The notes: generated by a model not told the origin, from the letters alone. 64,000 bases of DNA from Streptomonospora wellingtoniae (GCF_031845375.1 NZ_JAVREK010000003.1:62001-126000), one strand, 5' to 3'; shown: positions 1 through 8,233, counted from the first letter of the stretch. Made by a program: numbers and translations.

Positions 1-2
1 TG

Positions 3-20
3 ACCGAGGCCGAGTTCTAG
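3..20 (+). CDS. C-terminal tail of a truncated gene
   Basis: The first bases read in one frame as Thr-Glu-Ala-Glu-Phe followed by a TAG stop. This could be the last five codons of a gene lying left of the window. Nothing else of it is visible, so no function can be given, and the reading may be chance. Confidence 0.3.
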   Translation, partial: TEAEF

Positions 21-243
21 GCCCGCCTTCCACCGCGCCGGGCGGTGCCCGGCGCCCTGGCATGCCCGGACTCCGGTCCGGCGGCCGCCGCGGCGGGCGC
101 CCGAGCCCTGCGTGTGTTCCGCGGGGCACCTCCGCCTGCACTTCCGCCCGTGCGCTTGCGGGGTGCGCGGCACCGGCCGCATGGTCTTCGCGCGGAACGA
201 CCGCCCGGGAATCGGCGGGGCGCCCCCGAGCGCATCTTCAACC

Positions 244-255
244 CGAAAGTTTTCG
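244..255 (+). promoter_or_regulatory. CGAAA/TTTCG palindrome upstream of the xylanase gene
   Basis: The sequence is CGAAAGTTTTCG, two CGAAA half-sites facing each other across 2 nt, followed at once by GGAAACCG. Repeated CGAAA elements in alternating orientation are known upstream of actinomycete xylanase genes, where they mediate repression. A similar palindrome (TTTCCGGAAA) overlaps the likely promoter further down. Seen: the palindrome. Inferred: regulator binding. Confidence 0.4.
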
Positions 256-391
256 GAAACCGAACGCGGCCACGGCCGCCGATTCGACGATCCTTTCAGC
301 GCGCCGAGCGCCCCCACAGCCGAGCTGGGCCGATGAACAGCACAAACGGCTCAGTTTCCGGCAGGCTGCCGTAACCCTTGTTACCGCAATA

Positions 392-434
392 TTTCCGGAA
401 AGTATTGACAACCTACCGGAACCGGGCCAACACT
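392..434 (+). promoter_or_regulatory. Probable promoter with overlapping palindrome for the xylanase gene
   Basis: A consensus -35 TTGACA lies at 405-410, with a weak -10 (AACACT, 429-434) after 18 nt. The palindrome TTTCCGGAAA (392-401) touches the -35, and a second inverted repeat GTAAC-CCTT-GTTAC lies at 371-384. The untranslated leader would be about 200 nt. The rest of the region from 21 to 637 shows no convincing gene. Confidence 0.4.
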
Positions 435-637
435 GTCTGTCTCGTGACCGAACCGACGTCGACCAGGGCCGCCCACGGCGACCCGCCCCTGCGGCCGTCG
501 ACCGGACGCGAGCGGGTCGTCCCCGCCGCACCGTCCGGCGCCGACGCCCGGCGCCGCACCCCCGGCCGCCGGAACACCGTCGGGCCGCATCCCCCAAAGT
601 CCGGCCCAGCCGGCTTCGACCAGGAGGAGACACGCAT

Positions 638-1321
638 ATGACCGAGCCCGAGGACCACGGGGTCAGCCGCCGGAGACTCATCGCCGGCGCCGGCGCCATA
701 GCGGCGGCCGTGCCCGCCGCGGCGATGCTGCCGGGGACGGCCCTCGCCGACACGACCATCACCTCCAACCAGACCGGCACCCATAACGGCTACTACTACT
801 CGTTCTGGTCCGACGGCGGCGGCTGGGTGTCCATGACCCTGAGCTCCGGCGGAAGCTACCGGATGTCCTGGCAGGACACCGGGAACTTCGTCTGCGGCAA
901 GGGCTGGAGCAACGGCGGATACCGGACCGTGAACTACTCCGGCAGCTTCAATCCGTCCGGCAACGGCTACCTCTGCCTCTACGGGTGGACGTCCAACCCG
1001 CTCGTCGAGTACTACATCGTCGACAACTGGGGCACCTACCGCCCTGAAGGCGAGTACCGGGGCGCCGTCAACAGCGACGGCGGCACCTACGACATCTACC
1101 GCACGATGCGCTACGACGCCCCCTCCGTGGAAGGAACCGCGACCTTCCCCCAGTATTGGAGCGTCCGGCAGTCGAGGAGGACGGGCGGCAACATCACCAC
1201 CGGGAACCACTTCAACGCGTGGGCCGGAAACGGCATGAACCTCGGCGACTTCGCCTACTACATGATCATGGCGACCGAGGGGTACCAGAGCAGCGGCAGC
1301 TCCGACATCTCGGTGAGCTGA
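638..1321 (+). CDS. Secreted GH11 endo-1,4-beta-xylanase
   Basis: This 227-residue family 11 glycoside hydrolase cleaves internal beta-1,4 bonds of xylan outside the cell. The start is fixed by AGGAGGAG at 622-629, nine bases before the ATG. Residues 1 to about 40 form a Tat-type signal (SRRRLIAGAGA, then a hydrophobic stretch ending in ALA). The rest is one jelly-roll catalytic domain with the two expected glutamates: nucleophile Glu124 in NPLVEYYIVDNWG and acid/base Glu214 in ATEGYQSSGSS. No carbohydrate-binding module follows, so this is a minimal enzyme. CGAAA-type palindromes upstream suggest substrate-dependent repression. It stands alone, with a hairpin behind it. Confidence 0.95.
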   Translation: MTEPEDHGVSRRRLIAGAGAIAAAVPAAAMLPGTALADTTITSNQTGTHNGYYYSFWSDGGGWVSMTLSSGGSYRMSWQDTGNFVCGKGWSNGGYRTVNYSGSFNPSGNGYLCLYGWTSNPLVEYYIVDNWGTYRPEGEYRGAVNSDGGTYDIYRTMRYDAPSVEGTATFPQYWSVRQSRRTGGNITTGNHFNAWAGNGMNLGDFAYYMIMATEGYQSSGSSDISVS

Positions 1322-1383
1322 CCCCCCGAAGTCCGGCGCACGACGCCGCCGGTTGATCCCCCACCCCTGCACCCGAACCGCAC

Positions 1384-1424
1384 CTGTGGCGCGGCGGGCG
1401 CGGCCCCCCCCCCCCCCGCCACAG
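1384..1424 (+). terminator. Hairpin with 14-C tract after the xylanase gene
   Basis: CTGTGGCG (1384-1391) pairs with CGCCACAG (1417-1424). Between them a G-rich stretch faces an uninterrupted run of 14 C (1404-1417), so the stem can extend. There is no U tract, as is common for actinomycete terminators. It lies 62 nt after the xylanase stop. Confidence 0.55.
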
Positions 1425-1483
1425 TGCTTCCCGCCGCTTTGCGCACCGCCCCCGGCCCCCGGCCCGCGGTCAACGGTGCTGAC

Positions 1484-1498
1484 TAGGCTGGCCCGGTG
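1484..1498 (+). promoter_or_regulatory. Leaderless-type -10 directly before the MFS start
   Basis: TAGGCT (1484-1489) is followed by six bases and the GTG start at 1496, so transcription would begin at or next to the start codon. There is no Shine-Dalgarno sequence and no convincing -35. The same arrangement (TAGGCTGG-N4-start) occurs before ettA (5113) and the LysR gene (42225). Confidence 0.4.
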
Positions 1499-2725
1499 GG
1501 CAACAGGCGTTGGATCATCCTGTGTATCGCCGTCGTATCGCAGATCGCGAGCGTCGGGGCGCTGTTCGGGGTGCCGTTCGTGCTGCCCGCGCTGCGGGAG
1601 GAGTTCGGGCTGAGCATCGCCCAGGCCGGGACGCTGGCCGGACTGCCCGCGCTCGGGCTGCTGACGACCCTGTTCGGCTGGGGCGTCGTCATCGACCGCT
1701 ACGGCGAACGCTTCACGATGGCGGTCAGCTTGGCGCTGACCGCGGGCTGCCTCGCGCTGCTCGGCACCGCCGACGGCGTGTTCGGCGCCGGAGCCGTCCT
1801 GGTGTGCGTGGGCGCGTCGGGAGGTCCGGTCAACGCCGCCGGGGGACGCCTGGTGATGTCGTGGTTCGAGGTCCGCCGGCGCGGTCTGGCGATGGGCATC
1901 CGGCAGACGGCCCAACCCCTCGGCATCGGCGGATCGGCCGCGCTGATGCCGCTCGTCGCCGAGCGCTGGGGCTTCGTCGCCGCGATGACGCTGCCCGCCG
2001 TCCTCGCGGTCGGCATGGTCCCGCTGGTACTGGTCTTCGCCCGCCCTCCCCGGACCGCGGACTCCGCCCCCGATGGGGGCGCCGAGGCGGGCTCGTCGCC
2101 GACCCACCGCGACTCCCTCGCCGAGACGACCGCGCGCTCGCCCTACCGGCACGCGGTGATCTGGCGCGTCCACGGCGCGAGCATGCTGCTCGGCGTGCCG
2201 CAGTTCAGCGTCATGACCTACGCCCTCGTCTACCTGGTGAGCGAACACGGGTGGTCGGCGCCGTCCGCGGGCGCCGCCGTGGCGGTGACCCAGGCCTGCG
2301 GCGCGATGAGCCGCATGGTGCTGGGCGTCGTGTCCGACCGGATGGGCAACCGCCTGCGGCCGGTACGGGTGCTCGCGCTCCTCTCCGCGGCGGCGCTGCT
2401 CCTGCTCTCCCTCTCCCCTGCGCTCGTCCCCGAGGCCTCGGTGCCGCTGCTCCTGGCCTGCCTGGTTCTCGCGGTGAGCCACAACGGCCTGACCTTCACT
2501 GCCGTCGCCGAAACCGCAGGCATGGCCTGGTCCGGGCGTGCGATGGCCGCACAGAACTCGCTGCAGGCCCTGAGCAACACCCTGACTCCCGTGCTCATGG
2601 GCGTGGTGATCACGTGGCTGGGAATCGACGCGATCTATGCCGCGGCGGCCCTGTTCTGCGCGGCTGCGGCGGCAGTGGTCCCGGCAGGCGCCCGCGCCCG
2701 CGGAGTGTGCCGGCATTCCCGTTGA
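1496..2725 (+). CDS. MFS transporter
   Basis: A 409-residue major facilitator protein with about twelve hydrophobic helices. The first half carries the loop-2 signature region (FGWGVVIDRYGERF, near residues 60-75), and a charged cytoplasmic loop around residue 200 separates the halves. The substrate cannot be read from sequence. The GTG start follows a leaderless-type -10. The gene is monocistronic, and its TGA stop lies inside a 61-bp palindromic repeat that probably terminates it. It converges on the haemoglobin gene. Family assignment is firm; function is unknown. Confidence 0.85.
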   Translation: MGNRRWIILCIAVVSQIASVGALFGVPFVLPALREEFGLSIAQAGTLAGLPALGLLTTLFGWGVVIDRYGERFTMAVSLALTAGCLALLGTADGVFGAGAVLVCVGASGGPVNAAGGRLVMSWFEVRRRGLAMGIRQTAQPLGIGGSAALMPLVAERWGFVAAMTLPAVLAVGMVPLVLVFARPPRTADSAPDGGAEAGSSPTHRDSLAETTARSPYRHAVIWRVHGASMLLGVPQFSVMTYALVYLVSEHGWSAPSAGAAVAVTQACGAMSRMVLGVVSDRMGNRLRPVRVLALLSAAALLLLSLSPALVPEASVPLLLACLVLAVSHNGLTFTAVAETAGMAWSGRAMAAQNSLQALSNTLTPVLMGVVITWLGIDAIYAAAALFCAAAAAVVPAGARARGVCRHSR

Positions 2726-2781
2726 TCTTGTAGCTATCGTGAAGTAAAACGATTTCCAGTGATGATGGCTACAAGATCAAC
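2721..2781 (+). repeat. 61-bp palindromic dispersed repeat, copy 1
   Basis: An inverted repeat with arms GATCTTGTAGC (2724-2734) and GCTACAAGATC (2768-2778), extended outwards to GTT/AAC. The inner loop is asymmetric but conserved in the other copies (reverse strands of 5243-5303 and 32083-32143). It supplies the TGA stop of the MFS gene and lies between two convergent genes. The likely role is a bidirectional terminator or REP/MITE-like element. Confidence 0.85.
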
Positions 2782-2849
2782 AGCCCCTGGCGCGACGACG
2801 GCGCCCCGCGATCCGGCCGACGGCGGGCGCGTCCGGGGCGCCGGCGGGC

Positions 2850-3293
2850 CTACTCCGGAGGCGTCTGCACGCCCAGCCGGGTCTCGCCGCCGGGAGCCTC
2901 GTCCGGCGCGTTGACCATGCTGTGGGCCGCGTAGACCAGGTACTCCCAGAGCTGGCGGTCCAGCGACTCGGGCAGGTCGAGCTCGTCGACCGCGGCGCGC
3001 ATGTGCGCCAGCCAGTGGTCGCGCTCTCGCGTCCCGACGCGGAAGGGGAAGTGCCGCATGCGCAGCCTCGGGTGGCCGCGCCGCTCGCTGTAGGTGCGGG
3101 GGCCGCCCCAGTACTGCATGAGGAACAGGCACAGCCGCTCCTCGGCGGGAGCGAGATCCTCTTCGGGGTAGAGCGGCCGCAGAACGGGGTCCTCGGCCAC
3201 GCCCTCATAGAAGCGGCGGACGAGGCGGACGAAGGTCTCCTCGCCGCCGACGGCGTCATAGAACGTCTGGGGTTCTTCGCGCGGGGAAGTCAT
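2850..3293 (-). CDS. glbO: Group II truncated haemoglobin (trHbO)
   Basis: A 147-residue 2-on-2 globin of the trHbO class, which binds haem and O2 and is linked to oxygen or peroxide handling. The N-terminal YDAVGGEETF motif, B10 Tyr in RRFYEGV, CD1 Tyr in LRPLYPEED, the HPRLRMRHFPF segment with the proximal F8 His, and the G8 Trp in RDHWLAHM all match the mycobacterial GlbO pattern. The length is slightly above the usual 125-135 because of the C-terminal tail. A TAGGCT -10 lies 11 bases upstream of the ATG, giving a very short leader. It is a single gene between two terminators. Confidence 0.93.
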   Translation of the reverse strand: MTSPREEPQTFYDAVGGEETFVRLVRRFYEGVAEDPVLRPLYPEEDLAPAEERLCLFLMQYWGGPRTYSERRGHPRLRMRHFPFRVGTRERDHWLAHMRAAVDELDLPESLDRQLWEYLVYAAHSMVNAPDEAPGGETRLGVQTPPE

Positions 3294-3377
3294 AGTCGAT
3301 GGTTAGCCTATGCGGTGGCGCACCGCGACGCGAGTCCGCGTCCCCCTGCCGATCACCGGCGGAGCGGGCGGCGGCCG

Positions 3378-3417
3378 CTCCGGGGGCGGCGGGCGCAAAA
3401 GCGCGCCGCCCCCGGAG
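3378..3417 (-). terminator. GC-rich hairpin after ettA
   Basis: A perfect 14-bp inverted repeat, CTCCGGGGGCGGCG (3378-3391) against CGCCGCCCCCGGAG (3404-3417), with GCGC-AAAA-GCGC closing the loop. It lies 32 nt beyond the ettA stop and before the haemoglobin start, so it should end ettA transcription. Confidence 0.75.
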
Positions 3418-3448
3418 AAACCGGTGCCGGAGGTTTGCCGTCCGGTGG

Positions 3449-5113
3449 TCAGTCGCGGGTCAGCTTGCGGTGGGTCACCGCGTGCGGCCGCGCTGCGTCG
3501 GCGCCCAGCCGCTCGATCTTGTTCTTCTCGTAGGCCTCGAAGTTGCCCTCGAACCAGAACCAGTCCGAGCCGCCCTCCCAGGCGAGGATGTGGGTGGCGA
3601 CGCGGTCCAGGAACCAGCGGTCGTGGCTGGTGATCACCGCGCAGCCGGGGAAGTCCAGCAGCGCGTTCTCCAGCGAGCCGAGGGTGTCGACGTCGAGGTC
3701 GTTGGTGGGCTCGTCCAGCAGCAGGAGGTTGCCGCCCTGCTTGAGGGTGAGCGCGAGGTTGACGCGGTTGCGCTCGCCGCCGGAGAGCACCCCGGCCGGC
3801 TTCTGCTGGTCGGAGCCCTTGAAACCGAACGCGGCGACGTAGGCGCGGCTGGGAATCTCGACGTTGCCCACCCGGATGAAGCTCTCGCCGTCGGAGATCA
3901 CCTGCCAGACGTTCTTGTCACCGGCGATGCGGGCGCGCGACTGGTCGACGTAGGAGATCTGCACGGTGTCGCCGACGTTGATGGACCCGGAGTCGGGCTT
4001 CTCCTCGCCGACGATCATCTTGAACAGGGTGGTCTTGCCGACACCGTTGGGGCCGATGACACCCACGATGCCGTTGGGCGGCAGGGAGAAGTTCAGGCCA
4101 TCGATCAGCACGACGTCACCGAAGCCCTTGGTGAGGTTCTGAGCGTCGACCACGCTGGTGCCCAGGCGCGGGCCCGGCGGGATCTGGATCTCCTCGAAGT
4201 CGAGCTTGCGCGTCTTGGCCGCCTCGGCGGCCATCTCCTCGTAGCGCTGCAGCCGGGCGCGGCTCTTGGTCTGGCGGGCCTTGGCGTTGGAGCGGACCCA
4301 CTCCAGCTCCTCGGAGAGGCGCTTCTGCCGCTTGACGTCCTTCTGACCTTCGACCTTCAGGCGGGCGGCCTTGGTGTCGAGGTAGGTGGTGTAGTTGCCC
4401 TCGTAGGGGTAGAGCTTGCCGCGGTCGAGCTCGAGGATCCAGGTCGCGACGTTGTCCAGGAAGTAGCGGTCGTGAGTGATCGCGATGATGGTCCCGGCGT
4501 AGTTCTCCAGGTGGGACTCCAGCCACTGGACGCTTTCGGCGTCCAGGTGGTTGGTGGGCTCGTCGAGCAGGAGCAGGTCGGGCTGCTCCAGCAGCAGGCG
4601 GCACAGCGCCACGCGGCGCTTCTCGCCGCCGGAGAGGGTGGTGACGTCGGCATCGGGCGGCGGGCAGCGCAGCGCGTCCATGGCCTGGGCGAGCTGGCTG
4701 TCGAGGTCCCAGGCGTTGCGGTGGTCCAACTGCTCCTGGAGCCGGCCCATCTCGGCGAGCAGGTCGTCGGAGTAGTCGGTAGCCATCTTCTCGGCGATCT
4801 CGTTGAACTGCGCGAGCATCGCCTTGGTCTCGGCGACACCGTCCTCGACGTTCTCCAGGACCGTCTTGTCGGGGTCGAGGCGGGGCTCCTGGGCCAGGAG
4901 GCCGACGCTGTAGCCGGGCATGAGCCGGGCCTCGCCGTTGGACGGCTGCTCGACCCCGGCCATGAGCTTGAGCAGCGAGGACTTGCCCGCGCCGTTCGGC
5001 CCGACCACACCGATCTTCGCACCGTAGAGGAACTGCCCCGAGACGTCGTCGAGGACGACTTTGTCTCCGTGCGCCTTGCGCACGTTCTGCAAGCTGTAAA
5101 TGAACTCCGGCAT
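3449..5113 (-). CDS. ettA: ABC-F ribosome factor EttA (translational throttle)
   Basis: A 554-residue ABC-F protein with two soluble nucleotide-binding domains and no membrane segments. It binds the ribosomal E site and couples energy state to translation elongation. Domain 1 has Walker A GPNGAGKSS near residue 40, signature LSGGEKRRVALC and Walker B LLLLDEPTNHLD. The linker region follows around residues 240-315. Domain 2 has GPNGVGKTT, LSGGERNRVNLAL and LLLLDEPTNDLD. Length and both DEPTN motifs fit EttA rather than drug-resistance ABC-F proteins. The start follows TAGGCT-GGAAAC-ATG, a leaderless arrangement. Monocistronic. Confidence 0.95.
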   Translation of the reverse strand: MPEFIYSLQNVRKAHGDKVVLDDVSGQFLYGAKIGVVGPNGAGKSSLLKLMAGVEQPSNGEARLMPGYSVGLLAQEPRLDPDKTVLENVEDGVAETKAMLAQFNEIAEKMATDYSDDLLAEMGRLQEQLDHRNAWDLDSQLAQAMDALRCPPPDADVTTLSGGEKRRVALCRLLLEQPDLLLLDEPTNHLDAESVQWLESHLENYAGTIIAITHDRYFLDNVATWILELDRGKLYPYEGNYTTYLDTKAARLKVEGQKDVKRQKRLSEELEWVRSNAKARQTKSRARLQRYEEMAAEAAKTRKLDFEEIQIPPGPRLGTSVVDAQNLTKGFGDVVLIDGLNFSLPPNGIVGVIGPNGVGKTTLFKMIVGEEKPDSGSINVGDTVQISYVDQSRARIAGDKNVWQVISDGESFIRVGNVEIPSRAYVAAFGFKGSDQQKPAGVLSGGERNRVNLALTLKQGGNLLLLDEPTNDLDVDTLGSLENALLDFPGCAVITSHDRWFLDRVATHILAWEGGSDWFWFEGNFEAYEKNKIERLGADAARPHAVTHRKLTRD

Positions 5114-5125
5114 GTTTCCAGCCTA
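5111..5125 (-). promoter_or_regulatory. Leaderless-type -10 of ettA
   Basis: On the minus strand TAGGCT (5125-5120) precedes the ettA ATG (5113) by six bases and there is no Shine-Dalgarno sequence, which fits a leaderless transcript. No strong -35 is visible. Confidence 0.45.
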
Positions 5126-5242
5126 GGGCGTGGCGCAGGGGCTTAAGACCAGTCGCGGGAACGGACGGCACCCGTCGCCCGGTACCCGTCGCCCGTGCGA
5201 CGCCGGTCCGGATGAACACCGGCCCACAAGGCCCGACCCTCC

Positions 5243-5303
5243 GTTGATCTTGTAGCTATCGTATACGGAAATCGCTTTCCCTCACGATGGCTACAAGATC
5301 GAC
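5243..5303 (-). repeat. 61-bp palindromic dispersed repeat, copy 2
   Basis: Same length and arms (GATCTTGTAGC/GCTACAAGATC) as copies 1 and 3. Read on the minus strand the loop contains ATCGTGAGGGAAAGCGATTT, closely matching copy 1 read on plus. It lies 19 nt after the DUF4192 stop and well upstream of the ettA start, consistent with terminating the DUF4192 gene. Confidence 0.85.
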
Positions 5304-5322
5304 GGTGGAGGGCGTCCCGCCG

Positions 5323-6372
5323 TCACGGGGCCTCCAGCGGCCAGGCCGCCTGCAGGCTCTCCGGAGGGTAGCCGCGCCAGGGCAGGCCCGCACGCAGGGC
5401 CCGGTGGACCAGGGCCGCCATGGAGTAGTCGGGATCGGTCCGGCTCACGCGTTCCAGCGCGGCGTCGGCTAGGGCGGTGTCGCCCCGCGCCCAGGCCGCG
5501 ACCGCCAGCAGCGAGCCGGGGGCCGCCCGGTAGCCGGGCTCGCAGTGGCACAGCATGTGCCGCCACAGCCGCTGGTGCGCCTCGGCGGTGTCGGGTGCGA
5601 TCAGGCACCAGGCCTCGTCGCGCACGCGCACACACCCCAGCAGCACCCCCAGCCAGGCGATGTGGCCGGGGTCCTCGGGTAGCGCGCCGCGCTCGGCCGC
5701 CGCGACGGCGGTGCGGACGACGCGCGCGCCTTCGACGCGGAACCGCGGCCCGTAGGCGTCGCGGTGCCCGGGCGCGCACAGGCGCGCGGCGCGCTCCTCG
5801 GCCGCGCGGGTGGCCGCGCGCATCAGGGCGCGGCGCGCGCCCTCGGCCGGGGCGAGGTGGTCGCGGATGGCCTCGCGGCTGGGCCATGCGCTCAGTCCGT
5901 TGGCCACGGCGGCGGCCGCCACGGCCGAGGTCGCGGGGTCGTGGGGCACGCCTTCGGGCGGACAGCACTCGGGCGAAGTGCAGTTGTAGGACCAGTACCG
6001 CCCTTCGGCCACCCGCAGCGCCTCGCGCAGCGCGATGCCCGCCCGCGCCGAGGCCCGCCGCAGGGCGTCGACGTTGGCGGTGACCGCGCCCGCAGGGCCG
6101 TAGCCAACGGCGAGCGCGACGGTGCAGCCCTCGTCGCGCAGGGCCGCGGCGAGGCGGTCGGCGGCCGCCTCGCGGTCGTCGTCCGCCCCGTCCGCGGCGA
6201 GGTCGCGGCAGAAGGTGGTGTGCAGGCGCGGCGCGTCGCCGCGCAGGCCGAGAACCAGGAAGGTGTCGCTCGGGTGGTAGCCGACGATGTAGGGCACGGC
6301 GGCGAGGATGTCGGAGGGGCCGGAGAGGGTGAGGCGGGAAGGGACCTGGGGCGACTCTTCGTCCTGTTCCAT
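5323..6372 (-). CDS. DUF4192 family protein
   Basis: A 349-residue cytoplasmic protein of the actinobacterial DUF4192 family, function unknown. The family start is clear: LTLSGPSDILAAVPYIVGYHPSDTFLVLGLRG near residues 14-45. A cysteine-containing segment, YNCTSPECCPPEG, lies near residue 150, and the C-terminal half is Ala-rich and helical. There are no membrane segments or signal. The start is the ATG before EQDEESPQV; its ribosome site is weak. It is followed by the 61-bp repeat and separated from the diguanylate cyclase by 80 nt, so the two may share a transcript. Confidence 0.8.
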   Translation of the reverse strand: MEQDEESPQVPSRLTLSGPSDILAAVPYIVGYHPSDTFLVLGLRGDAPRLHTTFCRDLAADGADDDREAAADRLAAALRDEGCTVALAVGYGPAGAVTANVDALRRASARAGIALREALRVAEGRYWSYNCTSPECCPPEGVPHDPATSAVAAAAVANGLSAWPSREAIRDHLAPAEGARRALMRAATRAAEERAARLCAPGHRDAYGPRFRVEGARVVRTAVAAAERGALPEDPGHIAWLGVLLGCVRVRDEAWCLIAPDTAEAHQRLWRHMLCHCEPGYRAAPGSLLAVAAWARGDTALADAALERVSRTDPDYSMAALVHRALRAGLPWRGYPPESLQAAWPLEAP

Positions 6373-6452
6373 GTACCCACGGTCGCCTCGCTACGGTTCC
6401 CCGCACAACGCCGATCCGCGGCCTGTGGACGGTGCCGCGCGGCGCGGCGCGC

Positions 6453-7844
6453 TCAGTCCGGGTCGTCGCTCTCGGGCGCCGCGCCGCCGGGCGCCGACGG
6501 CACCGCCTCGCTGTGCGTGACACCGTGCGCGCCGAGCTGAGCCGGGATCTCGGGCCGGGCGAGCACCGGCAGGCACACCCGGTCGCGTCCGGCTCCCTTG
6601 GCGCGGTAGAGGGCGAGGTCGGCGGCCGCGAGCAGCCCCACGAGGTCGTCGCTGTGCTCCCGCAGGACGGCCAGGCCCAGCGAGACGGTGATCGCCACCT
6701 CCGTGCCGTCGGCCTTGAGCCCCATCCTGCCCACCCGGAGGCGCAGCCGCTCGGCGATGCGGCACGCCTCGGCCGTGTCCGCGCCGGGCAGCAGCACCAC
6801 GAACTCCTCGCCGCCGAACCGCCCGACGACGTCGCTGGAGCGCAGCTGTCCGGTGAGCGTGGTGGCCACCCCGAAAAGCACGTGGTCGCCGAACAGGTGG
6901 CCGTAGGTGTCGTTGACTGCCTTGAAGTGGTCGATGTCGACGATGAGCACCGCCACAGACTCCCCCGCGCGCCGCGACCGCGCGATCTCGGTGCCGGCCT
7001 CGGCCTCCCATGTGCTCGCGTTGAGCAGGCCGGTCTTGGGGTCGGTGCGCGCGGCCGTCTGCAACTGCTGGAAGAGCAGGCTGCGCTGGAGCAGCAGCAC
7101 CGGTGGCAGCACCACCGCAAGAAGCAGCGGCGACAGACCGGTGACGATGGCCGCGGTAATGCCGGCGCACAGCTCGACGCCGTCGACGATCAGCGCCTCG
7201 CGGTCGCACAGCATCTTGCGCCACGGTGCGCCGGTGCCGCTCAGGTACATCGCCACGGCCACGGCGAGGTTGTTGAGCACGGTGAACACGGCGCAGCAGG
7301 CCAGCGCCAGCAGCGCGCCCTGCACCGAGGACATGGCGCCTTCGGTGGCCGCCAGAGGCAGCGCCACCGCCTGGGACCAGTCGTCGGCCACCGCTCCGTG
7401 GAAAAGCGTCGAGGCGGCGAACCCGGCGGCGCCCACCGACGCGGCGTTGAAGACCCTGCGGTGCACCACGGCACGCCGGATGCGGAACTGCAGCAGCAGG
7501 TACACCGGTATCGGGATCATCAGCGAGTACAGCGGCGGAAGCATCAGCACGGTGGGCAGCCACCAGGCGCCCAACAGGTCGCGGGTGAGCCCCGACGGCT
7601 TGCCGAGCCGGCGCATGGCCTCGACGCACAGGCCCGCGCACACCACCAGCGCGCCGAAGGTGGCCAGCTCCGCACCCCGGATGGGGGTGAGCGCCGCCGC
7701 ACCGACACCGAGCAGGGCGGCTCCGCCCACGACGACGCCGATCAGCACGGCCAGACCGCGGGGCTGGGACAGCAGCGGCCAGGAGGGCTGGCGATGCCAC
7801 CATCGCAGTTTGCGGCCCACCGCGCCCCGCTCGGCCACCGCCAC
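6453..7844 (-). CDS. Membrane-bound diguanylate cyclase (GGDEF)
   Basis: A 463-residue enzyme that makes the second messenger c-di-GMP from two GTP. Residues about 25-255 hold several hydrophobic helices forming an integral sensor region of no type I recognise. A short helix leads into the GGDEF domain (about 275-445), with DIDHFKAVNDTYGH and the catalytic GRFGGEEFVVLL loop. An inhibitory-site RxxD (RSSD) sits five residues before GGEEF, so product feedback is expected. No EAL domain is present. A Pro/Ala-rich tail ends the protein. The GTG start has GGGGGAG eight bases upstream. In streptomycetes c-di-GMP controls development. Confidence 0.9.
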   Translation of the reverse strand: MAVAERGAVGRKLRWWHRQPSWPLLSQPRGLAVLIGVVVGGAALLGVGAAALTPIRGAELATFGALVVCAGLCVEAMRRLGKPSGLTRDLLGAWWLPTVLMLPPLYSLMIPIPVYLLLQFRIRRAVVHRRVFNAASVGAAGFAASTLFHGAVADDWSQAVALPLAATEGAMSSVQGALLALACCAVFTVLNNLAVAVAMYLSGTGAPWRKMLCDREALIVDGVELCAGITAAIVTGLSPLLLAVVLPPVLLLQRSLLFQQLQTAARTDPKTGLLNASTWEAEAGTEIARSRRAGESVAVLIVDIDHFKAVNDTYGHLFGDHVLFGVATTLTGQLRSSDVVGRFGGEEFVVLLPGADTAEACRIAERLRLRVGRMGLKADGTEVAITVSLGLAVLREHSDDLVGLLAAADLALYRAKGAGRDRVCLPVLARPEIPAQLGAHGVTHSEAVPSAPGGAAPESDDPD

Positions 7845-8233
7845 GTGGATCTCCCCCGCTCGCGTTCAGTGCGTCCAGCGCGGCACCGCGGAGACGGCGG
7901 CGCGGGCCGCGCTGAGCGTGCCCTCCGCGCATCCGGTGCCGATCGCTGAGGCCCCACAATGAATCACAGTCAGTGATATTCTAATCGCCGATTGTGCAGA
8001 ATTCAGCTGAACCGGTGGATTGCGGGCCCGAAACGCCCGCCCCCGCGGCCGAATCGAATCGCAGGAGCCTTCCACGCACGCCCGGGCCGGAATCGACGAC
8101 GCACTTTCGGTCACCGGTCACGTGCGGTAAGTGACATCTGTCCCAGGGGGATTCGGCATCGCGGCAGAATGCGGGGGCCGCGCAGGCACGGCGAGTGCGC
8201 CGAACGCCGTCCCGGCCGAGCGTGCGGGAGGGC
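7845..8233 (-). promoter_or_regulatory. Non-coding stretch with promoter of the diguanylate cyclase gene
   Basis: No convincing gene in 389 nt. On the minus strand TAGAAT (7983-7978) matches the -10 consensus at five of six positions, with a weak GCTGAA -35 about 18 nt upstream, giving a leader of roughly 130 nt for the cyclase gene. A cluster of GGTCAC/GTGAC half-sites around 8109-8136 has no clear assignment. Confidence 0.35.

Noticed and set aside
413..2716. A 767-codon open frame on minus, across the xylanase and MFS genes
   Set aside because: Low-complexity Gly/Arg/His-rich translation, antisense to two clear genes.
7866..8114. An 82-codon minus-strand frame in the gap after the diguanylate cyclase
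   Set aside because: No ribosome site and no domain. It overlaps the predicted -10 of the cyclase gene and reads as non-coding.
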